Source: Culex pipiens pallens (lineage: Eukaryota > Arthropoda > Insecta > Diptera > Culicidae). Taken from it: DNA of 64,000 bases. Both the position numbers and the translations under genes were made by a program. The stretch's first letter is position 1. Each line of letters opens with the position of its first letter. The stretch is taken from NCBI RefSeq assembly GCF_016801865.2, contig NC_068937.1:14441605-14505604 (forward strand), in the 5' to 3' direction. Below the pieces are notes generated by a model that did not search any database, had not been told where the DNA came from, and worked only from the letters and a program-made list of their open reading frames with translations. Of this stretch, positions 12,601 to 23,462 are shown piece by piece.

Positions 12601-12985
12601 TTCGACACTGAATTTTGAAACAGGTCAGTTCAAAGTGACATCAACAAATCAAATGTGGTACAGAAATCGCTTGAATCGAAGCGTTTGAAATTATGATATC
12701 ATAAATTAAATTTGTGTAAGGCCAGTTCAAAATAACATCAACAAAAAAAAATCTACTGAGGTAAAGACAAAATTTGAAACACTTGGCCTAACTAATGAAA
12801 ATTTTGAAAAATGGTTTCGTAAAAAAATGAAGTGTCGGCAAGTTTAAAATGACATTAACAAGCAACTGTGGTCAAGATTTTTTTTATTTGCTTTGGAGTT
12901 GTAACACGACATCAGAGTTTTTTTTAGCATGATTCGACACTGAATTTTGAAACAGGTCAGTTCAAAGTGACATCAACAAATCAAC
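9681..12985 (+). repeat. Spaced-box array 2, forward arm: CAGTTCAAAATGACATCAAC
   Basis: About 16 copies of a box close to GCCAGTTCAAAATGACATCA plus ACAAAT occur at 9681, 9811, 9941, 10064, 11008, 11108, 11225, 11351, 11464, 11587, 11669, 11781, 12622, 12718, 12835 and 12955. In the dense part spacing is about 83-126 bp. Inter-box sequence is diverged but shows shared segments, such as GCATTGTATTGACGAC, which matches the reverse complement of units in the right arm. A transposable element (11874-12584) interrupts it. A run of unique sequence (about 10.1-11.0 kb) separates the first four copies. Confidence 0.85.
11874..12584. mobile_element. Mosquito non-autonomous element, ~711 bp
   Basis: It begins with a hairpin-forming GCCTTCCTCACCTCAATGAG and ends after CCACCTAAGGGTGGATAAAG. 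Flanking AGTTTTT repeats and comparison with intact neighbouring units show insertion into a box-array unit. Inside are two diverged direct copies of about 165 bp, each with AAGACCTTTCCAAC and GAGGCCGGATCTCA. No coding capacity is evident. The terminus resembles an abundant mosquito repeat I recognise but cannot classify. Confidence 0.65.
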
Positions 12986-13019
12986 TGTGGTACAAAAATC
13001 GCTTGAATCGAAGCTTTTG

Positions 13020-13935
13020 ATTCAAAAGATCTTTTGGCGATGAAAATTTTCATTCCGAAGCCTCCACAATCGATGGTACAAACCACTTTTATCTTTTTTT
13101 CGCAGCCTGCGGCCACTTTTAGATTCTGTCATCGGGTGCAACCGTTTGAAGTCGCTCTACCTCTTGACGCGATCCCAGGGAATTTAATTTGCAAAATTAT
13201 GTCCCGGAGAGATATTCCGTCGGCTGCCCCACGTGGCACTAGGCTGCTGGACCACGTGGAAACAAGACAGTGTGTCATTTCCGGGGCCCGCTTTGATGAT
13301 ATCCGAAGAGTGCAAGAGAGCCTTTCTATGTGGTGACATTTGTGGAAACGCTCCACGTGTGCCATTGAATTAATGAAGAATTTCCTTGTCGCAATTATTC
13401 TGTGAGGTTTGCCGGAGGAATTTAATAAAACACATGTCTGCCACCACAACAATTCGTTTTGCGGGACACGTGGTAAAATTCTGAGTTTGAAAAAAAAATC
13501 AGCAAATTTATCTGTAAACTGTGAAAAACGGGCCAGCGCCTGGCGGTATGCAAAGTATTTCGCAGCTCGAGTGGATTGGAAAACTTTGCGAATTTCCGGT
13601 TACTTTTTTTTTCTCGTCTGGAGAGGCTGTAAATTCTCAAGTGTTGGCTGGTTAGAGTTGGCAGGCAGAAAACAAGAGGGCAGTAAAGTGCGAAAAATGA
13701 ACGTGCAGATCGGTTGGGGGTTTTCTTGACTTTAAATATGGGTGTCTGCCCCAGTTACGTCGATACCGAGGAGATACGGCTTTGATTTATGGCGCCAACA
13801 TAACGTGGCGGTTACAGTTCTGAGTTAGATGTAGCTTCCTCTCTTGAAGTTTAGAATAAATTTAGTGGAAAGAATCGTTGCTCTTGTAATTTTTTGAAAG
13901 TTGCCTCTATGACTATGTCTATGCCTCTATACCTT
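13020..13935. other. Unique core between the two arms of array 2
   Basis: Roughly 0.9 kb of non-repetitive sequence, higher in G+C than its flanks, separates the forward and inverted box arrays. Short overlapping open frames on both strands (about 100 codons) lack recognisable domains. I see no gene. Confidence 0.45.
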
Positions 13936-14735
13936 TTTTGTCATTTTGAACTGGCCTAACAAATGATTTATTTTTGAAGCCACTTTCAAAATATTGATTA
14001 CACAAGTCAAGGCTGGATCGCATTGATTGCTTCAAAAGTAAACTTTATCACAGTTAATTTGTTGGTGTCATTTTGAACTGGCACTACTCTTAATCAATTT
14101 ACAATGCCAGTTCAACCAAATTAAGTCGTTAATAAAATGCTCGAATGAATAGTTTCACACATTTCACAGTTTAATTTATAACACATTTGATGGGTTGGTG
14201 TCATTTTGAACTATCCTGACACATAATTAAATTTGCAAACCACTTTCGAATTATGGATTAGACTAGAGTCAAACATTAATTGTTTTAAAAGTTAAATTTT
14301 TCACAGTTGGTTTGTTGGTGTCATTTGGAACTGGCCCAACACTTACTAAATTAGAAATGCCATATTAAATCATATTAGGTCGTCAATAAAATGCTAATAA
14401 AATAAATATAAGTTTAAAAAAAATCTACAACATATTTGGCGGGTTGGTGTTATTTTGAACTGACCTATCACATAATTTTATTTGGAAACCACTTTCAAAA
14501 TATCGGTTAGACAAGTCATGGCTGTAACGCGTTGATTGTTCCGAAAGTAAATTTCATCGTAGTTGATTGGTTGGTGTCATTTTGAACTGGTCCAGAACAT
14601 AATGTATTTTGAATGCAATGATCAACCAGATTTTAAAAGTCGTCAATACAATGCTCATACGAGTAGTTCAAACGTTATCTATAACACAGTTGATTTGTTG
14701 GTGTCATTTTGAACTGACCCGACACTAAATTAATT
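13935..14735 (-). repeat. Spaced-box array 2, inverted arm
   Basis: Seven copies of the same box in reverse orientation (GTTGGTGTCATTTTGAACTG) occur at about 13938, 14061, 14193, 14311, 14441, 14568 and 14696, 118-132 bp apart. Two monomer types alternate. One has CCACTTTCAAAATAT and AAGTCA-like segments; the other has GTCGTCAATAAAATGCTC. The array is therefore a dimeric repeat of about 250 bp in which both monomers keep the box. Confidence 0.85.
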
Positions 14736-14739
14736 TGAA

Positions 14740-16240
14740 AAAACTCCTTTATTTTTTTAAAGTAAATCGTTTTAATTATTTGTTTGATAGACAATTTACT
14801 GTGAAATTAAATTTTTATGTTGTAAACTGTTTTTGAGTTAAGCATTTTTTAGGTTATATTTTTCGAAAAATGTGTCCCATTTTTCAATCAAAATCTAAAA
14901 CCTCTAAAACTTAAGGAAAAGTTTCCCACAATTTCTTCGAATCCATTTCTCCTTCCCAGAACTCCCCGGAGACGCCGATCAACCTCCACAAAATTGATTG
15001 AAAAGCATACAGACGCGCGCGCGCGACAAACGGCTGTGAAAAGTGACATCACCCACGGGGAAAGTGTGAACCGCGATAAGCCCGATGTTCTGGGCCTCAA
15101 CTTAACTCCTCTCTCTAAGCGGATTAGAACCATCAAACTTCTAATTGAATTATTTCCTTTCTTTTCCCCTGTGAGATTTCTGACTTTTCTTCTTTTTCTA
15201 CGGACACGGACTTTTCATTCGCTGACCAACTTTAATTTGTTTACATCAAATAGTCATAAAAAAGAGAGCACACACGCGCGCCTGTTGTCGCCCCCCTCGG
15301 TCAAAGAACATCAACCTTCTATACAGGGCGAGTTCATTAAGCAATTCAAAGCTTTATTTGGGTTCATTTTTCATACGTATTAAATCCCGCGGCGTTGTGT
15401 CATGGCCTAGACTGACTGACGTGGCGACCCTTCCTGGTCGGTTTTGTAGTGCATTTGCGGTGACATTTCTAGGGGGAAGAGGCCCCTTAATTAGATTTGA
15501 TTTATGATCCTCATCGGCGAAAGATCAGCGCGACTGTCGTTGAACTCCCATAATTCCCACAGTGCCGGATTAAAGACGCAGAATTGTGGGAGTTTTGCGG
15601 TTTGAGGGGGATTTAGGCAGCTTTTTAATGGTTTTAATTACTGAAATGTGAGGTTAGGGTGGGAATGTTAGTAGAACGTTTAATTTCGCTTTAATTGGCA
15701 AATTATGCTATAAATTGTATTGCTTGATTAAAAAACTACCAAAAAACATTATTTTTTCGGATGTTGAACAAGGGTTACAAACATGTTGTACAAAGGTTAC
15801 GAGCTCAAAACGTTCCAAAAAACTTGTTACAAAAAGGTAAAATTATGTCACGACCTAAACTTGAGTTGTTACCCCATGGCACGGTATGGAATGTCACCCT
15901 GCCTGCAAAACATGTGCACCAGAAGCGATGATGATGGTTGGTTTTGCCTTACCCTGGAACGGGTGTGTGTTTTTCTCGACACACCAATTTTGTGCGAGTT
16001 TTCCGCCACAAGAACTGACATGCAATGGCGATGAGTTGGGAATAATGAGTATTATTACTTTCTCGCACACGATGACGTGAACGTTTGTAGTTTGACTTTT
16101 TAGAAATTAGCACTCGGTTTGGAATTTTCCAGGAAATTAAAACAGCAGTTGTTTATTAATCTAATTTAGGTTTCAGTATTTAATGATTTTTTTTTAAATA
16201 ACTGGGAAAATAAAATTAGTAAAATACTTTTGAAATTTTT
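14740..16240. other. Unique intergenic sequence
   Basis: Mixed-composition sequence with an alternating CG run near 15010 and only short, domain-free open frames. No gene or repeat is recognised. Confidence 0.4.
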
Positions 16241-17576
16241 ATGTTTTTTTTTATTTTCAATTAAAATTTGTTCATTTCATAAAATTAATATTTTTGTCAA
16301 TAGAGCTGTTTTTTTTTTGCAAAACAAGGCAATTGCAAATCTTATTTCAAAGTTTTGTCCCATTCCCTGCAAAATTAGGGGGCAAAGCAATGATTGACTA
16401 AAATTTTAATTTTCATTTAAAAATCTTGTAATTGATAAAAAACTATTCAGAGTAGATTTTATTGAGGTTTTGCAGCGCGACTGTGTTTCAAATGTAGGTG
16501 GCGCCAAAATGAGGTTACTTGCCAAAAATTGTATTCCATTCTGCTGGATTGAAGAACAAAATCGCTTATTTCTCATGATTCCCTGCATCAATCTTAATGA
16601 TACTGGTTGCAAAAGACGAGAACATTTTTTTGCTTTAAATTAATGAACATCATTTTTTGGGCGCGCAAAAATTTGTAACCTTTTCCTTTAAAAAACATGT
16701 TTTGGAACATGAAAAAATGAGTTTCCCCGTATATATCAATGAAATAAACAGTTATATAGTTGATAACAGATGTGTTAACGTATATTCAACCAATTTTATT
16801 GATTTTTGTCAGACTTTCTTGCCAAATAGTCCAAATTACTATCTTTTTCTAAACTTACAGTTTTCTCATAGAAAAATCAAACAAATATTGGAAAGTTTTA
16901 CACCAAATTGTTGGAAATAATTTTTCTCATCCGAATCCGGCATAAGTTTTATAAAAATGTTGATTATGGAAAAAACACATTTTTTCAAAAAATGATAGGT
17001 TTACGCTATTTGTTCATAGGTGGCGACATGTGTCTTTTAGCTTTGCTGCAAATCCTCTATAACGCTTGTTAGTACATTTTGAATCAAATATAGTAATTTA
17101 TTATTATTTTTTTTGCAAATTTTCAATTTAGGGAAAAATAGATACATAAATTCATTGATATTTTGAAATTTTTTTCAATGTGCATTTTTATTATGAATTT
17201 AGTATTTTATTAAAAATCCGAATTAAACAAAATTTATGCACATCAATATGGGACCATCCACAAACCACGTGGACACTTTTTTTTGAAAATCTCAACCCCC
17301 CCCCCCCATCGTGGACAATTTCCATACAAATTAAATCTTTTTTGTATGGAGCGTGGACAAACGCTAATAAACCCCCCCGCATTTTGCATTTTGAATACCT
17401 ATTTTTTACATAAAACTTTGAAACATTTTTTTAATACTTCAATGGCCATACATTTTTAAATTGGTGGTGAAAAAAATCTTTGTATTAATTTTCACGTCTG
17501 ATAAATTGATAATTTGTTTTTTTAATTTTTAATTTTGTTGTTTTTTTAAGTGCATTCAGTTTTTAAAAAACCGTGT
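16241..17576. other. AT-rich region with a short dispersed repeat
   Basis: Mostly AT-rich non-coding DNA. At about 17245-17370 is a segment with CCATCCACAAACCACGTGG, a C9 run and TGTATGGAGCGTGGACAAAC. Similar sequence (CATGTGGACAAT, TGTATGGAGCGTCC) occurs at 53680-53780, marking a dispersed repeat family. A CTCF-like GTAGGTGGCGCC lies at 16494-16505. Confidence 0.45.
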
Positions 17577-17995
17577 GGGTCATTCCAGGTCAACTGGGAC
17601 CTTCACCGAATTAGATTAAACTTGGAGGGAACCTTCATGCAACGTTAACAGAAATCCCAAGTTTGATGCTGATTGGACCATCCATCTATTTTTGGCATAG
17701 CCCTCTTTTTTGACGATTTTCTTAAACACTTTTTTTCTTTTAATCCTAACTTTGAAACTATTGTCCAAGGAATTCCAAAAAAAATTTCAACCCTTAAATG
17801 CCCCTCCGTATTCTATTTCAACGTTTTAAGTATTAAAATTCAGTTTTGACCAATGCCTTATATTTTTATTTGTTTTATTTTATCACCATCGTGTTTTCCG
17901 GAAAATTTCACATAATAATCAATGTAGACCTCAGACTAAAATGAACTATTGACGAGAAAAAGCGATTTTACTGAAAAAGTTTGATTCGGCGCAGC
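17577..17995 (+). mobile_element. Single arm of the GGGTCATTCCAGG foldback family
   Basis: It starts with GGGTCATTCCAGGTCAACTG and runs collinearly with the left arm of the foldback element at 21726-23406 (shared CTTGGAGGGAAC, CAGAAATCCCAAGTTTG, ATTGGACCATCC and ACATAATAATCAATGTAGAC). It lacks the second inverted arm. It is a half-copy or solo arm, diverged and non-coding. Confidence 0.75.
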
Positions 17996-20394
17996 GAACA
18001 TTTTGATATTTTTTTCTATCGTAGAAATAATATGGTAAAAGACCCTAGCTCTGGAAATTTTTAAGCTTGACAACTTTTGTCAACAAATAAAATCTCAAAC
18101 TTGCCTTAAACCTTATTTCTACCCATTCCACACCTCCAAATTCCCCTGATTGCCCAATTCAACCTCAATTTCGCCACAATAATGTCCCTCTAATAGACCC
18201 AAATAGACTCGAAATAAAAATCCACGCCATTCCCCTCATATTTCCCCACACAGAGGCAAAAGACAAATTCGTCCTCATCCATTAAGTTGCCACTCTTTCG
18301 TGCGGCCAATATTTCCCCCAGGACCTCCTTCTGCAAGGAAACCAAAGTAGAGAGGAACGCACGTTCTATTAGCAATAAATTTCATCCAAACCTCCCCCTT
18401 TGGAAAATGCATACCCGACCTGCCCCCTTCCGGAATAGATAGCAAACACGTGTGGCGGAGGCAAGTTTATTGTTTGCCTAAAAGCAACTTATTTACGCTG
18501 CCTGGCTTTATCATAACAAATTAAGGGAAGGTTGGTTTGGGGAATCTGGTAGTCACGTGCCAAAGCAGGACTGCCTTAAGGGTGCGATAATGATTTGCTT
18601 TGATAAAGCAGTGACTTTGCGGTTGATAAACAACTTGGAAGTGACCGAAAAAAAAGTTGGTGATAACTGGATTTGAACCGTGACCCATTGATTGCGAATT
18701 GCGTGACGCTACCAACTGATCCATCGGCGTCCTCATTTTTAAAAACCTTGAAATTGCTTTAACTTGCACTTCTTGCAACGAAAAACAATCGAACAAAAGC
18801 CAATCGCTTTGTTTAAATTTACTGAAAACATTTTCCACGAAATTTGTTTACCCTCTTCACAATCGGGTAGTAAACATCCCACCCCGTGCAGGGAAAAACA
18901 ACCTTGGAGCCGAGATTAATGTAGCTTTTGATGGCCTGCGGCGATCGCAAATCGCCCGCTCCAGTAGTACACACTAAATCGAAACTCGTAAAAATCTGAC
19001 TGCGTTTGTTTACGCCATTACGGTAGACTTTCGGGGAGCGCGCGCTCATGTGGTGATCATAATCGAGCGGTGAATTCCAGCAGAAGGAAACAATTCTTCG
19101 GAGAGGGATAAAAAACAACAAGCAGTTATGATTTAGTATCTCGAAGTCAGGACATATGTTTCGTTGAGTTGGTCAAATTTCGTCATAACTACTGCTGCCG
19201 TCGTCTGCGACGAATAAATCGTGCATTCTATACGGTTCATTTGCGTGAAATGCGATTCGGTTTATGGTTATGGAGCCTGCAGACGGCGTCTGCAACGCAT
19301 AATTCTTGAAAAATCGATGAGTTTTGTTTCGAATTTATCAAAATTGCGATATGCTACCGCAGGAAGCGTGCTTCAGTGGCGCCATGACCTGAGAGGTGGT
19401 GGATAGCAGAACTATGATTTGACAGATCGACTTTTGTTTGTTTTTGTCAAGAAATTTAAGAAAATGAAGTAAAGCTCTACGATTTGAAGTTTCAACCATA
19501 AATTCAAATCGCTTGACGTTTCGAACAAAAATTTGAACTTCTTCAGGGTACACAAAACGAAAAACATTTCAGTGGTGAATAGCCGAACCAATCGTCTCTC
19601 AATCAACCAAATTAAAACTTCACGCCCTCGTTCACCAACGAAACCATTCATATTTATATTTAAATAACTCACTTATAACGAGCACAAAGAAAAACACGAG
19701 TGCATGTCGTCATCGGCTTGAAACAATTCACCTAATTGAATTTGCTCGTCGTCTTCCAAGGTTCATCAAGATCATCAACGTCTTTGCTCACTCACTCGCT
19801 CACATGGTTCGGTCATTTATGGGACCTTGGAGGACGGCCAACAACGAGCCCGTCGGGACCGACGACGAGATTTGTTTCCTCGGACCATCCGGAAGATGGG
19901 AAATTATGATTATGACCAGTGTTTTGTTTTGCTTTTCTCCGTTCTCGGCAGGAGATGCACTTCACACTAATTAGATTTTGTGGCAAGAGTCGGTGCCAGC
20001 TGATTTGAGGACGATTCAAGATAACAAAATTTAAATAAAAAATCATAATCCTCTCAACCACAGAAAAAGTATCAATTTACCGCGAAGAAAAGGGCTTTCC
20101 CTTAACGCCCGAGGGGCGTTAATGTTTCCATTTCATCTCCCATTTGTCAAACTGGCAGCCGAAATTTTTGGAGGCAGGATGCTGTGTACCAGCAGACGTA
20201 AATCGAGGAGACAGGAAACTGTTCACACCCCTGCCCGATTTCGAACGCACGCACGCACATGTCCTCGATTTATGAAAGCGGAAACCACAGGCAGCTGGGC
20301 TCGCGGTAATCCGGGCAAAAGTTGAAAATTTACCCGGGTTTTGGGTGAACGGGGAGTTTAAATTGTGAAGAAGGCAATTTAAATCTGATTGTAT
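17996..20394. other. Unique intergenic sequence
   Basis: Non-repetitive sequence apart from the tRNA-like remnant at 18658-18733. Open frames of up to about 105 codons show no domain. The G+C-richer parts (18.9-19.4 and 19.7-20.3 kb) could be conserved non-coding DNA, which cannot be judged from one genome. Confidence 0.4.
18658..18733 (-). pseudogene. Degenerate tRNA-like sequence
   Basis: On the minus strand a box-A-like GATCAGTTGGTAGCG and box-B-like GGTTCAAATCC lie at tRNA-like distance, but the acceptor stem does not pair and the anticodon arm is unclear. It is probably a decayed tRNA or a SINE head. Confidence 0.35.
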
Positions 20395-21725
20395 GGTTTT
20401 GTGTGATTCTGAATCATTTTAATTGATTTTGTATGATTTTGTGTGACTTTGTGTGATTTTGTGTGATTTTTTGTGAGTTTGTGTGATTTTGTGTGATTTT
20501 GTGTAATTTTGTGTGATTTTGGTCATTTTATGTGATTTTGTGTGATTTTATGTGATTTTGTGTGATTTTGGTCATTTTGTGTGATTTTATGTGATTTTGT
20601 GTGAGTTTGTGTGAGTTTGTGTGATTCTGTGTAATTTTGTGTGAGTTTGTGTGATTCTGTGCGATTTTGTGTGATTTTATGTGATTCTGTGTGATTTTGT
20701 GTGATTTTGTGTGAGTTTGTGTGATTCTGTGTGAGTTTGTGTGATTTTGTGTGATTCTATATGATTTTGTATGATTTTGTGTGAGTTTGTGTGATTCTGT
20801 GTGATTTTTTGTGAGTTTGTGTGATTTTGTGTGATTTTGTGTAATTTTGTGTGATTTTGGTCATTTTATGTGATTTTGTGTGATTTTATGTGATTTTGTG
20901 TGATTTTGGTCATTTTGTGTGATTTTATGTGATTTTGTGTGAGTTTGTGTGAGTTTGTGTGATTCTGTGTAATTTTGTGTGAGTTTGTGTGATTCTGTGT
21001 GATTTTGTGTGATTTTATGTGATTCTGTGTGATTTTGTGTGATTTTGTGTGAGTTTGTGTGATTCTGTGTGAGTTTGTGTGATTTTGTGTGATTCTATAT
21101 GATTTTGTATGATTTTGTGTGAGTTTGTGTGATTCTGTGTGATTTTTTGTGAGTTTGTGTGATTTTGTGTGATTTTGTGTAATTTTGTGTGATTTTGGTC
21201 ATTTTATGTGATTTTGTGTGATTTTATGTGATTTTGTGTGATTTTGGTCATTTTGTGTGATTTTATGTGATTTTGTGTGAGTTTGTGTGAGTTTGTGTGA
21301 TTCTGTGTAATTTTGTGTGAGTTTGTGTGATTCTGTGTGATTTTGTGTGATTTTATGTGATTCTGTGTGATTTTGTGTGATTTTGTGTGAGTTTGTGTGA
21401 TTCTGTGTGAGTTTGTGTGATTTTGTGTGATTCTATATGATTTTGTATGATTTTGTGTGAGTTTGTGTGATTCTGTGTGATTTTTTGTGAGTTTGTGTGA
21501 TTTTGTGTGATTTTGGTCATTTTATGTGATTTTGTGTGATTTTATGTGATTTTGTGTAATTTTGGTCATTTTGTGTAATTTTGTGTGATTTTATGTGATT
21601 TTGTGTGATTTTGTGTGTGTGATTCTTTATGAGTTTTTTTTTGTGATTCTGTATGATTTTGTTTGATTCTGTGGCAAATAAATAAAAAAAATGTATGGTT
21701 TTGCGTGATTCTCTATATTTTTTTT
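20395..21725 (+). repeat. 10-bp satellite (TGTGATTTTG) with 338-bp higher-order repeat
   Basis: Degenerate copies of TGTGATTTTG (variants GAGTTTG, GATTCTG, GTCATTTTA) form an array of about 1.3 kb. The marker GGTCATTTTATG recurs at 20521, 20859, 21197 and 21515, that is 338, 338 and 318 bp apart, and the sequence between markers is nearly identical. The last unit is 20 bp short through loss of two subunits. A remnant of the same array resumes at 23407-23462 beyond the inserted foldback element. Confidence 0.9.
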
Positions 21726-21838
21726 ATATGGGTCATTCCAGGTCAACTGAGTACACTTTTGGACTCGACCTTCACCGATTTGGACCAAACTTGGAGGGAA
21801 CGTTTATCTATCGATAGTTAACAGAAATCCCAAGTTTG

Positions 21839-22207
21839 CACAGCTAAAAAAGTAGTAATCCAGCTGCGTGTAAAAGGCCTGGGTGTAAAATAAATATTGC
21901 ATTATTTTATGCAATTTTATGTAATTTTCCACCCTGAAATATGTAGCCCGTCAGTATGGGAAACCTACTTGACCGAAATGTCAAGCTCATATATGCGTTT
22001 ATCCTCACAGCTTTTCATCGGTCTGATGGCCGAGTGGGCTAAGGCGCCAGTCCGTACTGTTGGTGCTGGGTTTGAATCCCGTCGGTTGCAACTTTTTTTT
22101 TGTTTCTGCAAAAATTGTACATGCAGTGTGTAATATTAAGTGTTTATTTTGACGAAGGTGATGTGCATGCTTTTTCATGCGATTTTACCATCGGATTTTT
22201 TGCTGTG
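21839..22207. mobile_element. Nested MITE-like element carrying a tRNA-like module
   Basis: The 369-bp insertion starts CACAGCTAAAAAAG and ends TTTTTTGCTGTG, so the ends are short terminal inverted repeats. The flanking dinucleotide TG is duplicated relative to the uninterrupted right arm (AAGTTTGGTGCTG). Inside is a tRNA-like sequence with box A and box B followed by T9. Class is uncertain. Confidence 0.7.
22020..22092 (+). pseudogene. tRNA-like (Leu/Ser-like) sequence inside a MITE-like element
   Basis: A box-A-like TGGCCGAGTGGGCTAAGG and box-B-like GGGTTTGAATCCC are spaced as in a tRNA and are followed by a T9 run. The two ends do not pair as a 7-bp acceptor stem and no variable arm forms, so it is not a working tRNA. 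It lies wholly inside the element 21839-22207, so this family carries an internal Pol III promoter-like module. Confidence 0.6.
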
Positions 22208-22415
22208 TGGTGCTGATTGGACCATCCCTCTATTTTTGGCACTACCCTCTTTTTTGGCGATTTTCTAAATTTTTTTTCTTTTAATCATAACTTTGCAACT
22301 ATTTGAGCAAAAGACTTTCTACAGGTTGCATTTTATAGAAAATTGTCCAAGGAATTCGATAAAAATAAAATTTTAACCCTTAAATGCCCACTAATATTAT
22401 ATTTTAACGTTTTAA

Positions 22416-22649
22416 CGGTGCACATCAAGCAGAGCTTTTGCACCAAGAATTTTGTTACAGATATTTTAGTATCTTCAAAACTACGGGAACTATTGATATA
22501 ATTTTTTATTCATCCCCTAATATACTGTGTACAAAACAATTTACAACAACATTCCACTATTTTGACAATCAAATTGTTGCAGGTTTGGGTCCGTAAGTTT
22601 GGCAATTTTGGAATAAGAAGACAACAACTTCTTTGGTTGCTGTGCACCC
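22416..22649. mobile_element. Nested TTAA-flanked MITE
   Basis: The 234-bp insertion is bounded by TTAA at 22412-22415 and 22650-22653. The uninterrupted arm has a single TTAA. Its ends are imperfect inverted repeats CGGTGCACATCAA and GGGTGCACAGCAA. A TTAA duplication is characteristic of piggyBac-type transposition. Confidence 0.72.
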
Positions 22650-23462
22650 TTAAGTATAAAAATTCAGTTTTAACCAATAGCTTATATTTTAATTTGTTTT
22701 ATTTTATCACCATCGGAAAATTTTACATAATAATCAATGTAGACTTCAAACTAAAATGAACTATTGACGAGATACAGCGATTTTACTGAAAAAAGTTTGA
22801 TTTTGCGCAGCACTCGGAAGTTCATGGTGTACTTTTCATCAAAAAGGAATGAATCTCGCATAATTCGGTTTTTATATGTGAGAAACTTATTTCGGATTTG
22901 AATTCATAGGACAGAGTGCAGTGCAAAATCAAACTTTTTTCAGTAAAATCGCTGTATCTCGCCAATAATTCATTTTAGTTTGAAGTCTACATTGATTATT
23001 ATGTAAAATTGTCCGGGAAACACGATGGCGATAAAATAAAAAAATAAAAATATAATCAATTGGTCCAAACTGAATTTTTATACTTAAAACGTTAAAATAT
23101 AAAATTAGTGGGCATTTAAGGGTTAAAATTTTATTTTTATCGAATTCCTTGGACAATTTTCTATAAAATGCAACCTGTAGAAAGTATTTTGCTCAAATAG
23201 TTGCAAAGTTATGATTAAAAGAAAAAAAAGTTTTTTAGAAAATCGCCAAAAAAGAGGGCGGTGCCAAAAATAGAGGGATGGTCCAATCAGCACCAAACTT
23301 GGGATTTCTGTTAACTATCGATAGATGAACGTTCCCTCCAAGTTTGGTCCAAGTCGGTGAAGGTCGAGTCCAAAAGTGTACTCAGTTGACCTGGAATGAC
23401 CCATATTCTGTAAGATTTTGTGTGATTCTGTGTGGTTTTTCGTGATTTTGTGTGATTTATGA

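Larger units (their letters stand above)
21726..23406. mobile_element. Foldback element 1 inserted in the 10-bp satellite
   Basis: The ends are perfect inverted repeats (ATATGGGTCATTCCAGGTCA and its complement), and the two arms remain complementary over most of their length around a short centre near 22830-22920. The left arm carries two later insertions (21839-22207 and 22416-22649), absent from the right arm. Satellite sequence on both sides shows that it inserted into the array, probably at TA. Small open frames are by-products of the arms. Confidence 0.88.

Noticed and set aside
9681..14735. CRISPR-like pattern of short repeats and unequal spacers
   Set aside because: The context is eukaryotic, spacers are about 100 bp and partly homologous to each other, and there are no cas genes. 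It is a diverged tandem repeat.
22020..22092. Functional tRNA-Leu/Ser
   Set aside because: The acceptor ends do not pair and the sequence is embedded in a transposable element.
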